A DNA stretch of 64,000 nucleotides from Gnetum montanum (Eukaryota; Streptophyta; Gnetopsida; Gnetales; Gnetaceae), in NCBI GenBank assembly GCA_015680685.1, contig MNCI01005867.1, forward strand, positions 214,348 through 278,347, written 5' to 3'. The notes under the pieces were generated by a model that searched no databases, was not told the DNA's origin, and saw only the letters and a list, made by a program, of their open reading frames with translations. The translations under genes and the position numbers were made by a program. Numbering within the stretch: position 1 is the stretch's first letter; each line of letters starts with the position of its first letter. Shown piece by piece: positions 22,901 through 37,900 of this stretch.

Positions 22901-25900
22901 ATTGGTACCCATGGTAAAATAGCCCTGAACCATTTCCTGGTGTTTGATTGACGATGTGCCATCAGGTGTGCCCTTATTTCTTCAATTTTTTGTTTCTCCT
23001 CGTCTTGTTGCTACCACTCTTTGAGTGCTTTGCATCTCTCCTCCTTTGCCTCCTTTCTAAGCTCCTTCTAGATGCGATTTCTAAGCTCATTTTCCAGCTT
23101 TCTCAATTTGTCTCTTGTTTGCACCTCCCACTTTAAGCATACTACTAGGTCTTTTGCAGCTGGGTTAAGTTCAGAAACAAGCTAGTCTTTGGCCTCCTCC
23201 TCTAGATCCTCCACCTCCCTATTTCTCCTTTAAAGCTGGTCTTGGAATTTGGCCTTTTGTTTGGCCTACAGTTGGGCAGTCATTGCTTCCAAAATGTTCA
23301 ATTTGTTCTCCTCTCTAGTATTTTTGTTTGAAGGGTCTTCTTGCACAACAGGACTACTGGTACTTGAGCGAGGGGACCCATGGGTTTGGGAAGTAAAGGC
23401 CCCATTGTGGCTAGAGCTAGGAGAATCTAGTTGAGCTGAAGGTGGGGAGGGCTTTTTGTAGCTGAGGTTGGGTCCTCTGAGCGGCTTACTAAAGAGCCAA
23501 TATCAGTCCAGTATGTTTCCTTCGCTTTTTGCACTTTAGAACAAGAAGGAAAAACTTGGTGAGGTTAACCCTCTTACATAGCTGTAAACAACACATGAAA
23601 TCTAAGTAATCTCCTTGGAGCTTCCAAACATTCATGGAATAGTTAAAGAATCTATTGATGAGCTTTGCCACTTGCTACCACAAGGGGGTCGGCTGGAGTT
23701 CAGCACCTGGCTGCTGGAAGTGTGTGGAATAGGTCAAATACTCTCCTTCCAAAATCTTCAAGAGGGTGCCTAGACCAACAATATTTCAAGGGAATCTCCT
23801 GTCAGTCTCCCATAGGGGTTAAGGCCAGTTGATTGCCAGACCTTGTAGTTGTAGGAACAATAAAAGAAGAGGTGCTTGATTGTTTCTAAAATATTGTTGT
23901 GCAGGAGGGAACAACAGGTGTCTATGTTCAGGCTGTGGTGCTGTAGAAATACATAGGTCAGAATGGCGTGTTGTTGGAGGAGTCAAATGAAAACTGTTGC
24001 TTTGTCAGGCACCTGGCCCCTCCAAGCAGTGTGCCAACCATGCACAGAGCCATATTTTGCTTCGAGGAGCTGTTTTGAAGTAACACTGTATAGGTAGGGA
24101 GTATTCGTTGATGATATTTAAACGAGTACAAAGGTTTTTTCATGCTGCCAAATCACTCGGGTGAGACACCCAAGGGACATACTTTCTTCTAATGATTTGA
24201 ACCCATCAGGCCTTGTCATTTGTTGCTGATCCTCCTGATTAAAGCATGATGCCCTATCATGATGCAATCTTCAAAGCTTAGGACTTCTAAGCCTCCTGCT
24301 CTTCAGGGCTTTGCTACTCTCTCCGGCAAACTTGGTGGACCTTGGTCCCTCTTTCCTCCCTGTTGTTTGTTGTTTGTTTTAATGCTTTTGAAATTGAATA
24401 TGTGAAGCATCCTTTGCAAGAAATTATCTTTGACTATTTACTCCTTTCCAACCAAATAATGTCTATGTTAACCTGTTAAACATTTCCTGTTTTTTCTAAG
24501 TCATTCCATACTTTTCTTCCTATTTTTCTTCAAAACTTTAGCCTTTGAGCTATTAAATACACAAACTAAGAAAGTTTTAGATTTTAGAATTTTTCCAAGC
24601 CTTATGGTAAACCTTTTACTTGGGGAGTTATTTTTTGTTTGGGTTTCATAAAGCCTCATGATATGTCATCATCATCATGATGCCTTTATCTTAGCAACAT
24701 GGGCTAACCTGTTAAGGTTGGTGAAGGATTTACACAATGATTTTCCAGGGTTGGCTGTCTAAGTGATGCCATAGACTCATGATTATTGTTTTTAAAAAAT
24801 ATTTGATTACATGTCATGCCATGTCATCTTTATAAATTACATATAGGAATGTTTTGTTGATTCCATTGAACACTAGTGTTTCTAACTGTGAATTAGTTCT
24901 ATAATGTATAGGTTGCTGTGGCTATTCATTTGGTAGTATGCTAAAAGGAATAGTCTTTTGTTCTTTTAATTGACAGGTTCCGCAGTTTATATTGGACCAC
25001 ATGTGGAGTCAGCACAAATGTTGCAAGATATTGTGTAGTCAACCTCGAAGAATATCTGCTTCTTCAGGTGCTTATCACTAACTTGTATTCTAGTTCAGCC
25101 CTGTTATTTTTGCTTAATTGACAGATTGACATAGTGATTCTTATACTTTTTTCAGTTGCGGAAAGGGTAGCTGCAGAGAGAGGAGAAGTTGTTGGAGGGA
25201 ATGTTGGTTATCAGGTAAGAGTTTTGCAATGTTTGAGTTCAAATAGTAGTTTTTTGTTAATTATTGTGATTCTTGCTCCTAATTTGTTTTCGTTTTCCTG
25301 GTGGTTCAGATTTAAATTACCATACTAAGTATTTGAAACATATGCTTCAGTTTTGGTTGGATTGATCTAATTATGCTTCAGTATTATGTGTATATTCTAT
25401 TGTTTGGATAAAAAAAATTAATTGTATTTATTTTCCTTTTACAAGTGAGATGCCTTTGCACACAAAGGTCATGTCTACTTCCTCAACAAAAGTAGTCATG
25501 AGTATGACATCTCAAAGATGTAGATGCATTCTTATACAGTGTAGAGACATCAAGGAAATATGAACATAATTTGCATCTATTTTAATGCTGCAAAGATCGG
25601 TAAATTTAAAAATTTGTGTAAGGTAACTTATTGGAAACATATAGATGCATGGTATGGGGACAAAACTTGTTCTCCTTGGACCAAACATACAACAATAGAA
25701 ATGAAGGCATATACATGATTAATTAAATAATCTTTTTTATTACTTGTTTGTCTCTTTTGCATCTGAACCGTGGTTCCTGTAGCGTCTAAACATCCCAAAC
25801 TGGTAGCTGAATTAGATTCCTAGGTCTTGATGTTTTGATCTCCTGAATTGCCTCTAGTTAGTCATTTGATGGTAGAAATAAGTGTCAGGACATGTAGACA

Positions 25901-28900
25901 GAAATGACTTTTTCTCCGTTGTGTAACAGAGTTACCATGTTAATCATGATGGAGGCTATTAATTTTAACAATACTTGAAATGAGTAACATACCAATAGGT
26001 TTTAATAAAAATAATCGTTCAGGTTGGTGTCTAAGAGCTAGATGACCATATAAAGGTGTGTCAAATCACTTGCCTACCAAGAGGTCACCTCAATTTGATG
26101 GGCGAGATAAAAGTAATGACCAAGAGGACAACTGTGATGCTATAAATAATCAATGGGAGAATTGAATCAATGATCATTATCATCAGAAATATCTTAACAA
26201 ACAGACTATCAACTCCGATGGGCATGGATGCACATGTTCTTCTTCAAGCCAACATCCCTTATGTTAAGACTAGCCATCATTTAAGTGTTTTATAAGCACA
26301 CCTTACTTTTTGTACTCTTGAAAGCAATTCCTTTCTTGTGTCTGAGGATGGTAATGAATACGGAATATCCAAATGCTTGGAGCTTGTCATGTGAGAACGA
26401 AATCTGCTGTCTCTGTAAGTAATCTGCGAGATGCCTTACAAGGTGTAATTGCAAGAAATGACTATTATGGCAGCATAAAGCTTCCAAGAATGCAAAACTG
26501 AAAAAGATGGGAAACAACTTGAAAGAAACACAGCTTTGATTCTTCAAAAAAATGCAAACATGAATGCTTGTCAAACAATGGTCTGGAATGGATATCTGTG
26601 AACATATCTGTCAACAAATGTTCATTAACATACATCCATGAATGAACCGCATCACAAACAGGACTTTGACTAATCATTTGTCCAATAATAAGCTAGTCCC
26701 TTATCTTTATTATGCATTTCATAATTGACATAAATCTTTACAAAAGAGACTCACAAGATGAAGCTAGTCCCTGCCAAAAAGAATAAACACTTTATTGAAG
26801 AATCAATTATTTTTGGACTAAACTACAACAAGAACGTGAGAATCGAAAGCCCTTGAAGGCAAAGATGAGGATGGATGGGAACAATCATGCAGTGATTTGT
26901 GGATGCAGGTTAGTTTGATTCACAAAATACAAGATAATTTGCATGTTGCTCATTGTTCAATTGTCCAATTTCAACTCAGAGATGGTATGATCCCATTCTT
27001 ACTCTGCTAATTATTGCTCTCATGGATATTAGAATTGTTGCATAAATATTTGTGTATCAATTTTCCATTTCTCTAAAACTTTCTCTGTAACAAGTTTTCA
27101 AGTCTTTTCTAAATTTATTATTACATTAATATCATCAATACCCCATTTTTCTAGAAAAAATGAGAGAAAGGTGAGAAATTTCCATGCTTTAGTAGTAGGA
27201 GGTCAGGGAAAAGATGGAGCATGAGATCACATTGTTGAATCAAAGCATCAATCTTGGTGAATTCTATACGAAAATCCTTGGAAAAATCTGGATGCAAGAT
27301 ACAGAATACTGTGGCCAGAAACACAAAAGATATTTTTGCAATTTATGCAATGATTTAGACTACAATGTTCAAAGTCAAGACCAAGATCGCAAAGGGTGTT
27401 CAGTTAGTGCTCTATACCCTAAACGATGTTGTTGAAGACATGCTGTGAACAAACAGTTTTCTTTTAAAGATACGATATTCTCTAGAAGTAAAGGCTTGCA
27501 AAAGTATGGACCAGCCACTCTCCAATATCGAGTCGGAGCTGAATTAGAACACGGTACAATACAAAGTTACACTACAAGACCAAGCTCTGTTACTAGGCAA
27601 TATTGCGATACATCTATGAGGTTTTTTGAGGCAGATAATGAGGAAGACAATATTAATCTTTTTATTCAAAGTATGGAGTTGCATCTTTTACATTTCTTGT
27701 ATATGCTGTGTACTCATGTATCGATTAATAAAGAAAGACATAATTTCATGATTCATATTATGCATTTCCTTTTCCATAACTATTTTGATCAACAAAAATC
27801 TGGTGTATATCTCAATAACCCTAGAGTGAGTGGAGGATAAGGTGGATTTGCAATTTTTTATATCATTTTCAATTGTGTTCTTCCATATCTTTTATGGTCT
27901 TTCTTTCAGCGGCTTGTTTGGAACAGTGATGTTGCAAATTTTTTTTAAGGGTCGTTATCTGATCTTCTTTGCACATGCTCAAAGTGTCTAAGATGCCATT
28001 CCTATAACTTCTTTGAAATAGAAGCCACTCCAAATTTTCCTTTAATGTTTGCCTTGTGCAATTTATCTCATCTGGTAATATTCAACATCGATCTAAACAT
28101 TCACATTTATACCACATTGATTTCTTGTTCATGCCTCTTTTTTGTATTGCCTAAAATTTAACATGATATAAGATAGCAGGTTTGATTGTTGCCCTGTAAA
28201 ATTTTGCCTTTAGTTTTATTGAGGTTCTTTTACTACATAGAACATGACTAGCTTGTCTAGTTTGAACTCAAAAAAACCCAAACTGATGTCAATGCATTAC
28301 AACTTTAGATGTAGAAACAAAATCTGAAGAACTGGAAAAGAAGTATGTCCAGGTGCAACATGTATATGATAAGGTTTGAGAGGATATGGCTCTATATTAA
28401 AGTAGCATGGCTGAAAAACTTGACAAGTTGCATGCTTTCTAAAAATCTACATTTTTCAAAGTTTGGTCTGGTTGAGCAAGTCCCAATAGTTTTGAAGGAG
28501 AACCAAGAGCCTGCTTAGACAATCCCAACTAATTGACGACGAAGGAAATCTTAATCAAGAAATTGAACAACAATGTGTTGAGGTTGAAAAGGAGACCAAA
28601 TGAGATGCAAATCCTCCAAAATAGAGCAAAGGAGTTGTTGACCCATTTAAAGTGTACCATTAAGTTTGGCAATTTGGGTAGGTCTAATTTTTTTTGGTTA
28701 CCAAGAAAACCCAAGCCCTAAAATAGCCTATAAAAAGTGCTTTCTCTCTCTAAGTATGATGTAGTAGATGAATTAGTTGAATTTATATCTTTTGAGTTGT
28801 ATCTTTTGCATTCTACACATACACACTTCATTGTTTCTCTTGTGTCTACTCAGAAATTTCATTTCGAAGACTAGCATGGTATCAAACAGTGTTGGCCATA

Positions 28901-31900
28901 GCTGAAGCTTAGTATGTGTGAAGAGATATGTGTAGATGGAATACATAAGAGAAAATCTGTCCACTTGCACCATTAAGTGTGGAACAACACATAAAGGTAT
29001 AAATAAAAGGTATGTGACAATACATGAATGCTTATTGGTGGTGTTCACATATATTTGCGTATAGATTTACCCAACACAGGTGGCATGTGTAAGGACTGCA
29101 AGTGCCCAGTCATAGATTTGCAGCTATAAGTGGTGCATGCAAGGGGTTGAAAGTGCTAGCTATAGACAAAAACAACATAGGCAATATTAGGTTTAAAGCT
29201 TGTTTTGCCATAAACACTGCCCAACACATCTTGCTCCTTAGTGATTACGTAGATCATTTAAACCAAAAGAGTCAAACAGAATAGTTTAAACCTCATATTA
29301 CTTTTCCTATCGTAGAGGGAAGTTTTTTAGTAGTGCTGATGGACTCCAAAAATTTGAAGGGACATACTCCAATGGATTTTTGAGGTGTTCAAATTAGTGG
29401 AAGCACTATGAGAAGTCTAAGTGGTAGGAGAGGACTATAGGGTCTTACCCTATCATTATTGAACAAAAGTTTGCTTCAGAGTACATTGCTCTTTGACTTT
29501 TATTTTGGAAATAGGGCTAACCAACACCTTATCTAGATGATTGGCTACCTGGCAGAATCAAGGCTGCCTAAGCTATCACTGTTAGTTTCTAGGATGCATT
29601 GCATTTTATGGGTCTTTCCTTAAGGCACTTTGGCTTTTTTGAACAATATTTATTTTCATGTCACATAGCTGTGGTTTTAAAACCATCTTTTTGTTTTGCG
29701 GGAAGTGGGTTGGAGATTGTATTATTAAGTTCAGTTGTTTGAGTGGGCCCTGTTTTAAGGTTACCATGAAAACCCTAACATGAAAATAGCCCATAAAGAG
29801 ATCCTTTTTCTCTCCATGTTTGATGTATTTGATGAGGCAGTTGAATGCATTTTTAAATGTTTTTTTTTTTACTTTGGAAACTGGAAATTGGAAATCTTTA
29901 TTTCGTCTATGAAATCACAAAGGAGTTGTTGGATGGTTACAAAGCCTCAACATATTTTTGAAGAAAGTTGAAAACATCATTGATATAATGCCCCAAGTAT
30001 ATATTGTCAATTTGAAAGAAAACAATCAGTGGATTACAATTAATAGCAATCATTCAAGCGTGAGCTAAATATGGGTAAAATAAAAAAAATATCAATTAAT
30101 AGTAATCATTCAAATGTGGGCCAAAGATGGGTCAAATAAAAAAAAATATTTTCTCATCTTCTATGCTTTGTTTGCATAGTCTGCAAATATGCTCTTCTCT
30201 TGGTAAATTGATCCAATAACCTGTCTCAATAAGGAGTTGATGAGAGCTCATTCTTGCTCCAGCAATTTGATTCCTTAAATAAAATCAAACCTTCTCTAAA
30301 TAAAAAATTGATCCAATAACCTGTCTCAAGAAGGAGTTGATACTTTTAAGTACAAGATAACAAACCTTCTCTAACATAATGTAAATAAAAATGCTTTTTC
30401 TTTGACATGTTTAACCAAACTTTAGCCAAAGCTTTTTCTTTTATAGTTTTCTGGAAGAGCCTTTTGTTTAAAGGAAGATCCTCTATTACAATATTCCATG
30501 TCTGAAGCCATAATTTTTTTTGATTCAACCATCCATTTTGTTGTGTAGTATTCATTATCTTCTTAGCATAATTAACTTCCTCCATGTGACTTAACTTATG
30601 AATATAAACAATAAATTGATAAAGGGCTTCAACTTCAGGAGGAAGCAAATCTGCTTCTAAAAGTAAGATATCATAATAAGCTTGCATCTTCGCTTGAAAT
30701 TCACATACAAGAAATTGTTTTTGAACATTCTCGAATTTTTTCCAGTCCTGTGTGGTAAGAAAAGGTCCCCATGCAACACACCCATATAATAATACATGTT
30801 GGACAAGATTGTGAGAAAGTTTCTGTTTGATCTTCTATGTTGAAATTTGTTTCTTGCTATAAAAAGTTTCCGTTTGATTGTGAGTTCACATGCCACTTGA
30901 AACCCTTTGAGCAATAAGGGTATTTCAACTGTAATTACTGGCAAATTCAACTCCCAAATATTTATATGATTAACATATATCAATTCTTTTTTCTCCAAGG
31001 AAAAATTTGTAATCTTTATTTCTAGTACCACAAACTAGAATTTTAGTATTATCAATATTAACTTGATGAATATAATGTAATCCTATAGCTGATTTTGCAA
31101 TCAAGGCCACATCATATGCAAAGAGAAGCATGCTAAAAAATAATCTGTTCGCTGACATACCATGATCAGAGGCATTTTGCATCCTTTCCTCTAGTTCATC
31201 TATAAATACGCCAAAAAGTGTTGGGGATAAAGGACAACCTTATTTAACTCCAATTGAGCTGTTGATAATTGTTCCTTCTCTAATAAGATTTATCTTTAAT
31301 AAGAATATTAACTATCTCATATATTCTTATAGCCGTAAAAAGGAGATCTTGCGGAATGTTAATGTTATCCAATCTTTCCAATGTTTATCTCGAGCAACAG
31401 AATCATAAGCTTTGGAGAAATCAACAAAACACATAAAAGTTGCATGGTTGGGCCTTTTTGCTTTCTCTATACAATGACACAAAATTATTAGATGGTCTAT
31501 AGTAGTTTGATTCCTCTTGAAGCTTGCTTGTGATTGAGCATGAAAACTTTGCATTTTTTGCCCATGAACTAATTTTATTCTCCAAAATAGTGCCCAAAAG
31601 CTTAGTGAAAATTGAATTGATTGTAATCAATTGGTAATTTGTATTATCTCCTTTTTTGAAAAACAAGATTGCTCGACTAGAACACCAAGAGTGATTCAAA
31701 CCATGTTGAAGCCCTTTATTAAGAATATTGCAAGCTGCTTTCCACACCAATGGACCATCCCATTTAAGAAGCTTTGCACATAATCCATTAACATAAGCAC
31801 CTTTCTTAGAAGATAATCTTTGAATTCCTGCAGAAACATTATCAAGGGATAATTCAAGAACACTAGAGTTATCTAGCATTGTCAAGGGAGTTTTTTGAGT

Positions 31901-34900
31901 GAAAAGGTCATTGAAGAATGTTTGAATAATAGATGGAAAAATCCCAACCATGTTGCTGTCTATCTCGGAATAAATTCCAAAAGCTCTTTGGATTTGAATG
32001 GACCTCACAAATCATTCTTTCCTGCTCTTCTTTAATGAACTTTCTTTTTTTAAAAAAATGAATAAGCTTTCTATAATTCTTCAACATTGAAACATCACAA
32101 TGTGGAGCTATAACATCTTTACGAGTTGTCTAACAGTCCATGTCAAACTGAAGTTTCTACAAGTAGGCCTCTTCCTAATCTACACCTGAGTAGCTGTAGA
32201 CAAAACAACATGAGTCAAATCTACTTCATTGTCATTGTTAACCAACATATTAGCCACTCTTGTTTGAAAATTATGATGGTCTTTTGTGAGACCATAACTT
32301 CTGCATTTCTTGTAATAAATATGATGGATTGAAGCAAGAACAGTGAATTTCAGGTAATGATGAGGAGATTTTGGAAGTTTTTCTGCCACTTGAAAGCTTT
32401 TCATTGCATCTATATTATCATGAGTAGACAAGAGAGGATCAATGCAAGAGTTACCTTGTGCCCAGTAAAGGTGAAATGAGATGAAATGAGAGGAGGAAGG
32501 AAATTTGCTGATGTCATTAAGGATTAAAAAATCAGAGGAATGACCACACTCTAAGAAATGAATACCTCTATGATTTGTACTATGATTAGCAGATGATCTT
32601 TTGTGAACTAAATAGAGCTCTTTAATGAAGTTTAATTGAGAATTTCAAATAAGCCTTTGAATCTGACTTTGTCCAACACCAGCATTGAAATTCCTGCAAA
32701 GAAGAATCTTGACTGAGGTTCTGAAAAGGATGCTCTCATGAAAGATTAGAAGAATTATGGATAGAAGTATCTCTTAGAGCAAAATAACAAAAAGCAATAT
32801 AAAGAACCTCTGAAATGCCTTGAACTTGAACCCACAAATATTGGTTATTATCATCAACTTTGTGCAACTTAATGAAATGATCTTTAGACTTTTTAATTAA
32901 ACAAGCAATATCACTAGAAGGTCTACCCTTTACCTTGGAACACTTATTTCTAATAGAAATGATATGAAAGCTTGGAATAGATACAATCGGAGAATATTCT
33001 TCTTCCCAAGTTTTAACAAAAATAAATAAATGAAAATCACTAAAGAAATGACTATCTAAATCCACAACTTTATTAGCCAATGAACCTTTAACATTAAGAA
33101 AACTACATGTAGTAGAAGATATCCCTATTTTGGTAGATTTGCCCTCTCTTTGATGACTTTAACATATTTATAATTCAAGTAAGCAATTTTATCTTTAGCA
33201 TGAGCTTGTTTAACTTTCTGCCATTCTTCCTATTTTTTTGCATACTCTTTTGTGGTCAGATCTTTATTAATTCAAATATTTTGTCATTTCAAGATACTTA
33301 TGTTATTCCAAACCTTATCTCTTTCGTGTCAATCAACAAACTTAACAAGAATCTGCTGAGGTTTATCCCCTTTAGGACTAAGTCTATTTGCACTAATTAT
33401 TGGGGTAGAAGAAATGTGCATTTGTTTCATAAAGAAATTTGTCATGACCTACAAAAGATCCTCACCTTGTTCTTAAGGAATTCACACAATTCAGAGATTC
33501 TAAATTTTATCGCAGTTTTCTTCATCTTCATGCATTTCCTTAGTAACTGCTTCTAAGCTTGAGTGAGTAGTTTTTATTTTTGACTCAAGAGAATTCAACT
33601 TTGATTGTAGAGTATCCATATTTGTTTAAACTTGAGTTGCTTCAACACTTGACAATGAATCTTTTAACTCTACAATAGTTGGAATGGGTTGTACCTTTTT
33701 GACCGTGAGTTCAACAATGGATTCCAATTGCATAATCCTGGGTACCATGGAGTTCAAAGTTACAACCATGTTATTCTATTCTTCTCAAAAAATTGTAGAT
33801 CTTACCATTGAAACCCTACTTCTTGTACTTCCCCAAACTACTTGAAATGGAATACATTGCTTTCTACTTGGCCTTGGCATACAAAATGCCGAATCCCAAA
33901 TCTTTGAAACACTGAAAGCCCAAATTAGGTCCATGAGCAACCAAATCACCAAAATCGTCGAACCATATTCTACACGTGCACTTCTTCATTGTTTCTCGTG
34001 TATGCATTAAGTAATCACATCTTTAAGGCTAGCAAAAGTAACAACAACCGTTGCAAAAAGTTTGAAGCTTTATTTAAGAGCTTTAGAAGAAGCGTGGAGA
34101 TATGAGGAATAAGTTGCCAAAGGAGAAGAAAAATGTGAAAGGAAGGATGTAGACAAAAATCAGTTACATGCAACAAAAGATCAAAGCAGTAAAGGAGGAA
34201 CTTCACTAGCTCCATATTAGCACCCATAAAGAAGAGATTCCATCTCTATTTCTGCTTCTACTCTCGCATCTTCTATTATTAAATCTACTTTTCTAATTGT
34301 TTGTGTCCCAACTTTTCTTCTCAATTAAGTTTTTGACTTATAAGCCTCAATTCGCTGCATAAAGTGCATCTTAGGATAAATTGTAGATGCAAAACATAAC
34401 TATACCCTTCCTTTGTTATTACTAATATGAAGGCAATGTAATGGCATTACTCTGAAAAAGCACTGTTTGACACCACTCTTGAGTTTGAAAGTAGCTAAGT
34501 GTTCTAGAGTGGACCCAAGATGGACTATACATCAATGTTCACAACACTTGCATGCACAACATAAGTGTACATAACATGTTAGCCAATAGGCTAAGAGCAT
34601 AGTGAGTACAAATTATGAAATCATTTAGGTGACGGGACTAACATGACACACGACCAAAGCAGGCACAAGAGACCGCACAAGAGATACTGTTCCTGTAGAA
34701 GAGGTAAGAAACGTTTCTAATCTTAATGCATCTAGCCCTAAGCTCCACTCTAAAGAGAAGGGCAGTAGCCTGAGCATTGAAGTCAGTTTTTTTGCAAGCC
34801 TACATATTCTTGTGACACAGTACACAAAGAAATCAAGGCTATGTAGTTCTTTGGTAATGGTTGTGATAGCAAGAAACCCGTGAGAATCTTCACACTCCTT

Positions 34901-37900
34901 CAGGTCCCATTCCGAAGGGAAACAAACTTCAATCTGCTAACAAGGCATGTTTTCCTAAAATGTTTTGTAATAGGTTCATGGATACAGAATAATAGATGAA
35001 GTAATAGGATACAGGTTAAAAACAAAAACAAAAAAAAGATTACTTAAACTCCTTGAGCCAATTAGCAACCATCAAATATCAAATCTTATCAAAATTGCAA
35101 TGAGATCTGCGATGACTTTTTTTTGCTGCTGGAATACAACCTTTAAATAACTAACAATGACATCCATTCTTGTTAAATTTTAAAATACTACGGTAAATGA
35201 ATTCTGAAAGGTGAATGCATGATAAATTGATTGTAAGCCCTGTTACAGTTGGTGGAAGAGATCTTTCAAGTGTATTGCAACTTCTGCAAGAAATTTTGAG
35301 TGGTCTGTTGCTTGATAGAACCCTATCAAGATTTGTTTTGAAGATATTAGGCATCAAACTTTTCGGATTTCATGTTCAAATTCAGTTTTTTATTTCTGAA
35401 ACTGCATGGGAGATGCACTTATTTCTTTTTGTTTTAGAAAAAAAAACCCTGTTGATTTGGATTGTGCATGTGTAAGCATTTTATAACCCACATTTATTCC
35501 ATGCGCTTAACTCTGCCAATTCTTATGTTAAACGATTAACCACCCCCCACCCTGTGTCAATTCTTATGTTCCCGAATAAAAAGGGTATCCTTTTTTCCTC
35601 TCTTTTTTGCAACTCAATGAAATGGCCATCATGTACCTGAACTGTGGCTACATGTCAAGACTCTGAAAAGGTCATTTTCCGTTTGAGCATAAGTTTCCAT
35701 GTTTCAGCAGCACTGTTTGGTATTGGTAACATTTAACATATTCTGAGTATTTTGTAGATCAGGATGGAGGTTAGAGGTGGAAGGGATACATCCATTATGT
35801 TTTGTACCAATGGTGTCTTATTGCGGAAGTTGATTGCATCAATAAATCATTCTTCTGAATCAACTGGAGAGCAACAGAAGAAAAGGAAAAACAGGAAATC
35901 AAGGCTTGATGTTACTCATATTATCATGGTAAGTATTTTTAAACATGTTCTGTCTGTATGCAATATTCTCTTTGTCGAAGCGGCACACTTTCTTTTTATC
36001 GTAGGTCAGCATGTTTCTCTTCAATGTAGGGGAACTAGAAACCATAATGCTTTTTCCGAAAGGTTCACAGTTAATTTGTGGATGCCAGAGAATAGTTTTT
36101 TTCCCCTATCTTTGTTACGAAATGACATTGTCAGTTTTGCATGAAATTATTTTGTGTGTTTCTTACAATGTGGTTTTTTTCCTCTAATGTTTGATCATCA
36201 GCTTAACAATAAGTTGGAGTTATTGTTTCATTTTAAATGCATGATATGCTTTCTTATATGATGTTGAAGAGTGTTGCTGCTTTTGCGTATTTCCTACTTT
36301 TTGCCCACCTAGTTTACATGGTGTATGTAGGCCAAAGTTAGGTGACTTTTCCTTATTGGTCCTCCTGTTGTGAGATTCATCCATCAAAGTGATTATTGAA
36401 TTAGCTTAGTTTGTATAAAAATTGCTGTCTTTTTTTTTTAATATTTGAAAAATATTTCTATAATTTTTGGTGAGGGTGCTGAGTTCTGTGTTTTGCCTAT
36501 AGTCTTGAATCTTGATGATTGAATATGCATTGCAATATTTTGGGTACTATGTGTTATACGTTTGCAAAAGTGTCATCATCTTAGCGACGGCACACATATT
36601 TGTAGCTCAAAACTAACATAATGAGAATTTTGAGACAGTTTTCAAATGCGAAAGAGAACAATTTGAGTGAACTAAGCCTAGTGTACCGGTACCTCATCAA
36701 GAAGTATGCCAATCGTACATCACTGACCTCTAAGGTATCTCAGAGTTATTTCCCTCCCACTAGACATGATTTTGCCCCTTCATTCCATTGATTCCAATGA
36801 ATCTTGGAAAAGAGCACCGAATCGGTTTTGATAATTTGACTATTTGCTTGGGTGAATTATCTCAGTTTCAGTAAATTAGAAGCGCCAATAAGGGGGATTC
36901 GGATAGTGGGCACACACTCTCAATCATAGTTGTTAGTTTGGTTGAACACTGGATGTGTCATAGTGGTGAAAGCAAAAAACAAGTAGTCTGCCTGAGTAAA
37001 CCTTAACTCTTTATTTTTTGTCCCAATTTACTTGGTGTTACCTATGAAACTGAAGGCATCTTGTAAGTTTATCCCACCTTACAACTCTGAGTTTTTTGGC
37101 TTGCAAAGGGTACGAATCCATGATTTGCAGGGATAAGTGAGGAAGGTGAAATTTTCGCTGCACTGAGCAACGCTGTTATCGTATGGCCAATTTGGGCACC
37201 AGTATTTTATTAACCTGGATTCAACGCATGACCTATCATTTTATCTGTTGAATTATCGCTTCATTGGCAACTCTGGACTATGTTTGACTTTTAATTGACC
37301 TGGCATGTTAAAGATAAAATAACATTAAAAAGGGCAAAGATTTCATGCTGTAAAAGAAAACTTCATAAAACGAAAATTTGTATGAACCTTTTACAAATGT
37401 TATAAAAAATGTCCTGTTGTGTAGTTTTAGCGTTATAGAAAGTATTTCTCAAGCAATTAGCCTGACATTAGTTCTTGCCCAGGATGAAATCCATGAACGT
37501 GATCGAAATGCGGATTTCCTGTTGATTATATTAAGGTAGGCGTGTATGTCATTTTTCTCTTGAGTAATTTTAATGCCGCTCTGCCTGACATGCTACGTTG
37601 TTTGTTACACAGAGATTTGCTTCCATCTCGGCCGGACTTGCGCCTGGTTTGTTTCTACATTTTATGCCATAATATGTTTCTTTTGCATAAATGTGTTTGT
37701 TTATATAGTAAGGCGCTTTTTTAAAAAAAGTTTTTTATTTTTTTGTTTCCTCCAATTTTATCAATGTACTTGTTATTCCATAACGAATAAAATAAATACA
37801 GAAAATTAACCTTCTAAGCTCATAATCTAAGTAAAAATTATATGTATAAAAACAATTTTTTTGACAGATTCTTATGAGTGCTACGATGGATGCTGAATCA

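Larger units (their letters stand above)
13602..24976 (+). other. Helicase intron 5 (11.4 kb), transposon-filled
   Basis: GT at 13602 and AG ending at 24976. It contains the rearranged copia complex (14393-20823), a 246-bp tandem duplication (22255-22741), a minus-strand LINE remnant (about 22740-24350) and an interspersed repeat (24665-24785). I see nothing gene-like in 13610-14387 or 20830-22200, apart from a 34-bp tandem duplication at 21237-21304 and a TTGTTTG microsatellite near 22118-22150. Confidence 0.85.
25215..35757 (+). other. Helicase intron 7 (10.5 kb), transposon-filled
   Basis: GT at 25215 and AG ending at 35757. It holds an unrecognised frame (27214-27840), a small LTR pair (about 28620-29870) and an antisense L1 LINE (about 30150-33960). 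I could not assign 25215-27200, 27841-28600 or 33970-35750 to anything. They are AT-rich, with only short scattered frames. Confidence 0.8.
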
